A stretch of 64,000 nt of DNA from Bradyrhizobium lablabi. Its GTDB lineage: Bacteria; Pseudomonadota; Alphaproteobacteria; Rhizobiales; Xanthobacteraceae. Location: contig NZ_JAFCJK010000003.1 in assembly GCF_018131005.1 (NCBI RefSeq), positions 310,001 through 374,000 on the forward strand. Reading direction: 5' to 3'. A program made the translations under genes and the position numbers. This document shows, one piece after another, positions 61,539-64,000 of the stretch (positions are counted from its first letter, which is position 1; each line of letters starts with the position of its first letter). The notes beneath the pieces are model-generated. The model was not told the origin of the DNA, made no database searches, and was given only the letters and a program-made list of their open reading frames with translations.

Positions 61539-63638
61539 TTATTGCGTCAGATTTTGCCAGCCGGCGTCGGGCGTAAAACGGCCGCCGAACTTTCGCACGA
61601 GCGCCTGCAACGCCGACACCACATTGTCGACGCCGCGGGTTCGTGCATAGTGCAGCGGGCCGCCGCGGAACGGAGCATAGCCGGTTCCGAAGATCATGGC
61701 GCCGTCGACCGCGTCAGCGTTGTCGACGATGCCTTCGCGCAAGGCTGCGACGCAGACATTCGACATCGGCAGCACCAGTCGGTCGATCATCTCGTCCGTC
61801 ACCCGCGGGCCGGTTTCCGGCAACGGCGCCTTCACCGCCTTGCCGTCCTTCCAGGTGTAAAAGCCCTTGCCGGTCTTGCGGCCGAGCTCACCCTTGCCGA
61901 CTTTCTCGCGCAGCCACGCCGGCGTCGGCGGCAGGCTATCGCCGAATTTCGAGCGCAGCATGTCGCCGACATCGAGGCAGATGTCGAGGCCGACCTGATC
62001 GGCGAGTTCGATCGGCCCCATCGGCATGCCGAACTCCTCCGCGGCGGCGTCGATCAGGCGTTGGTCGGTCTTCTCGTCCAGCATCACCATCGCCTCCAGC
62101 ATGTAGGGCGTCAGCGCGCGGTTGACGAGGAAGCCGGGCGAGCTCTTCACCGGCAGCGGCAGCCGGTCGATCGCGCCGACAAAGGCCAATGCTTGCCTTA
62201 GAAGATCAGCGCTGGTGCTGTCATGGCTGACGACCTCGACGAGTTGCAGCCGCGATACCGGGTTGAAGAAATGCAGCCCGAGCAGCCGTTCGGGTGTCGC
62301 AAGCGTGGTGCGCAGATCCTGTAGCGGGATGCTCGAGGTGTTGGTCGCCAGAATCGCGCCGGGCTTCATCCTGGCCTCGAGACCGGCATAGACCTTCTGC
62401 TTCAGCTCGAGCTTTTCCGGCACGGCCTCGATGATGAGATCGGCGTTGCGGACGCCCTCGCCGTCCATGTCCGGGATCAGCCGGTCGAGCGCGTCGCGAA
62501 CATCGATGCGCTTGCGCATGATCTTGCCGAACAGGTCGGCGGCGCGCTTCATCGCACCGGCGATCGGCTCGGCCTTCATGTCGGCAAGCGTCACCCGCAT
62601 ATCCTGGTTGGCGCACCAGGCGGCGATATCGCCGCCCATCGCGCCGGCGCCGATGACATGGACATGCCGGACCCTGTTGTCCGGACCGGCAAGCTTCTTC
62701 ATCTGCTCACGCAGGAAGAACACCCGGATCAGGTTCTGCGCCGTCGGCGTCACCATCAGATTGGCGAACGACGTCTTCTCGGCATTGAGCATCGCCGAGC
62801 GGTTGCCGGCATGTTTTTCCCAGAGATCGATCAGTGCATAGGGCGCCGGATAATGCGCGCGCGGCGCCGCCTTTTGGGTCTCGCTGCGCATGCGGGAGGC
62901 GAGCAGGCCCCTGACAGGCCCGAGATTGAGCATCGCATTGAGTGCACCGGGCCTCGCGCGCTTGAGCCGGCCGAACACGGCGTCCTTCACCGCGTTGCGG
63001 ACATGTCGCTCCTGCGTGACGGCATCGACCAGGCCGAGCGACTTGGCGCGGCGCGCATCGATGGTCTTGCCGGTCAGCATCAGCGTCATCGCCTGCATCG
63101 GATTGACAAGCTCGGTGAAGCGCACGGTGCCGCCGAGGCCCGGATGCAGGCCGAGCATCACCTCGGGAAAGCCGAACCGCGCATCGTCGATTGCAATCCG
63201 CATCTGACAGGCCAGCGCGACCTCGAGGCCGCCGCCGAGGCAGAAACCGTGGATGACGGCGACCGACGGCACGCGCAGCGCTTCGAGCCGGTCGATGATG
63301 GCATGCGCGCGGCCAATCGCTGTCTCAACCATGTTCGGATCGCTGGCGCCGCGGAATTCATTGACGTCAGCCCCGGCGATGAAGCCGCTCTTCTTCGCCG
63401 AGCGGATCACAAGGCCGGTCGGCCGCCTCGCCTCCAGCGCCGTGACGATGGCGTCGAGCTCTTCGAGCAGATCGGCCGACAGCGTGTTGGCGCTGGCGCC
63501 TGCACGGTCGAACAGGAGCCAGGCAATGCCGTCCTCGTCGCGCGTCAGCCTGAAGTTCTTGTAGGGGTTTTCCGCGGCCGGCTTCGGGCCGAGCTCGAGC
63601 ACACGATCGCCCAGGACGTCCATGATCCTTGAATCCAT
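61539..63638 (-). CDS. fadJ: Multifunctional fatty-acid oxidation protein (enoyl-CoA hydratase / 3-hydroxyacyl-CoA dehydrogenase)
   Basis: This 699-residue fusion carries an N-terminal crotonase domain (GFIAGADVNEF, HGFCLGGGLEVALAC, oxyanion and catalytic Glu region GFPEVMLGLHPGLGG). A central NAD-binding domain (HVIGAGAMGGDIAAW) and C-terminal 3-hydroxyacyl-CoA dehydrogenase domain (GLHFFNPVSRLQLVEV, KSSPGFLVNRALTPYM) follow. It carries out hydration and oxidation in beta-oxidation. The thiolase gene ends 2 bp upstream, so both are one operon. The start at 63638 (MDSRIMDVLGDRVLE) fits the spacing. Confidence 0.94.
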   Translation of the reverse strand: MDSRIMDVLGDRVLELGPKPAAENPYKNFRLTRDEDGIAWLLFDRAGASANTLSADLLEELDAIVTALEARRPTGLVIRSAKKSGFIAGADVNEFRGASDPNMVETAIGRAHAIIDRLEALRVPSVAVIHGFCLGGGLEVALACQMRIAIDDARFGFPEVMLGLHPGLGGTVRFTELVNPMQAMTLMLTGKTIDARRAKSLGLVDAVTQERHVRNAVKDAVFGRLKRARPGALNAMLNLGPVRGLLASRMRSETQKAAPRAHYPAPYALIDLWEKHAGNRSAMLNAEKTSFANLMVTPTAQNLIRVFFLREQMKKLAGPDNRVRHVHVIGAGAMGGDIAAWCANQDMRVTLADMKAEPIAGAMKRAADLFGKIMRKRIDVRDALDRLIPDMDGEGVRNADLIIEAVPEKLELKQKVYAGLEARMKPGAILATNTSSIPLQDLRTTLATPERLLGLHFFNPVSRLQLVEVVSHDSTSADLLRQALAFVGAIDRLPLPVKSSPGFLVNRALTPYMLEAMVMLDEKTDQRLIDAAAEEFGMPMGPIELADQVGLDICLDVGDMLRSKFGDSLPPTPAWLREKVGKGELGRKTGKGFYTWKDGKAVKAPLPETGPRVTDEMIDRLVLPMSNVCVAALREGIVDNADAVDGAMIFGTGYAPFRGGPLHYARTRGVDNVVSALQALVRKFGGRFTPDAGWQNLTQ

Positions 63639-63640
63639 GA

Positions 63641-64000
63641 TCACACCGTCTCTATCAACATCGCGCCGCCCTGCCCGCCGCCGATACATTCGGTGGCGAC
63701 GCCGAGCCTGGTGCCGAGCCGCCGCATCGCATTGACGAGATGCAGCACGATGCGGTTCCCGCTCGTGCCCACGGGATGGCCGAGGCTGATCGCGCCGCCA
63801 TCGACGTTGAGCCTGGCGTGGTCGATCTCGCCCGCAGCGCCGTCGAGGCCGAGGATCTCGCGGCAAAATCTGTCGTCATTCCAGGCTGCGAGGCAGCCGA
63901 GCACCTGCGTCGCAAACGCCTCGTTCAATTCCCAGGTCTCGACGTCCTGCAAGGTCAGCTCGTTGCGCTTGAGCAGCGCGGTCGCAGACAGCACCGGGCC
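63641..64000 (-). CDS. Acetyl-CoA acyltransferase (thiolase), C-terminal part, continues beyond window
   Basis: The 119 codons visible are the C-terminal thiolase domain: WELNEAFATQVLGCLAAW, NVDGGAISLGHPVGTSGNR (active His) and CIGGGQGGAMLIE (acid-base Cys). The start lies outside the window. It forms the beta-oxidation pair with the adjacent fadJ-like gene, so it most likely encodes FadI or FadA, which performs the thiolytic step. Confidence 0.93.
   Translation of the reverse strand, partial: GPVLSATALLKRNELTLQDVETWELNEAFATQVLGCLAAWNDDRFCREILGLDGAAGEIDHARLNVDGGAISLGHPVGTSGNRIVLHLVNAMRRLGTRLGVATECIGGGQGGAMLIETV

Overview
The window reads as a chromosomal segment of a high-GC alphaproteobacterium of the Hyphomicrobiales, most likely Bradyrhizobium or a close relative in the Nitrobacteraceae. 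The main evidence is a fused cytochrome b/c1 gene (fbcH) behind a Tat-type Rieske gene (fbcF), a glycerol ABC-transporter cluster in the glpR-D-S-T-P-Q-U-V order known from rhizobia, a DUF4170 gene next to isocitrate lyase, and several families of short palindromic intergenic repeats. No tRNA, rRNA, CRISPR array, integrase or insertion sequence was seen. Most of the window is ordinary housekeeping chromosome. The stretch that looks most like accessory DNA is a tandem pair of cytochrome P450 genes.

Layout: 0-6 kb holds the end of an inactive M16 peptidase gene, arfB, a small secreted protein, and a likely periplasmic dehydrogenase operon (cytochrome c, VOC protein, Tat-signal gluconate-dehydrogenase-type small subunit, GMC flavoprotein). 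6-16 kb holds mutL, rsmD, rluB with a very long basic N-terminus, tadA, a haloacetate-dehalogenase-type hydrolase, purD, a small winged-helix regulator coupled to a tiny membrane protein behind a perfect palindrome, and xseA. 16-24.5 kb holds a dienelactone hydrolase, fbcFH, a frameshifted trmL, queE, queD, hemF, a HAD phosphatase and cca. 24.5-26 kb completes a tightly overlapping operon (DUF1285, Nudix, DUF6111, cca and a possible 39-residue membrane peptide).

26-33 kb is a MoxR AAA+ / DUF58 / BatA-like / large membrane protein operon behind a near-consensus sigma-54 promoter. 33-36.3 kb is a small DUF2946 protein plus a TonB-dependent receptor behind a perfect palindrome that matches the Zur zinc-repressor box, so it is probably a zinc uptake unit. 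36-41.6 kb holds EthD, GNAT, Nudix, metallophosphoesterase, a tail-anchored protein, DUF4170 and isocitrate lyase. Divergent from isocitrate lyase is a RamB/ScfR-like regulator that probably links glyoxylate-shunt expression to acyl-CoA or acetate status.

43.4-46.6 kb carries the P450 duplication. 47-51.5 kb holds htpX, a lytic transglycosylase, DUF1993 and an Old Yellow Enzyme. 51.5-60.4 kb is the complete glycerol uptake and oxidation cluster: transporter GlpSTPQUV, glycerol-3-phosphate dehydrogenase GlpD and repressor GlpR, with glycerol kinase absent from the window. 60.5-64 kb holds a small conserved protein, an acyl-CoA thioesterase, the multifunctional fatty-acid oxidation protein FadJ, and the end of its thiolase partner.

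The observations most worth following up are the trmL frameshift, the zinc-regulated receptor unit, the unequal motif loss in the GlpS/GlpT ATPase pair, the P450 duplication with divergence concentrated in one segment, the sigma-54-type promoter before MoxR, and two small membrane-protein genes below 60 codons.
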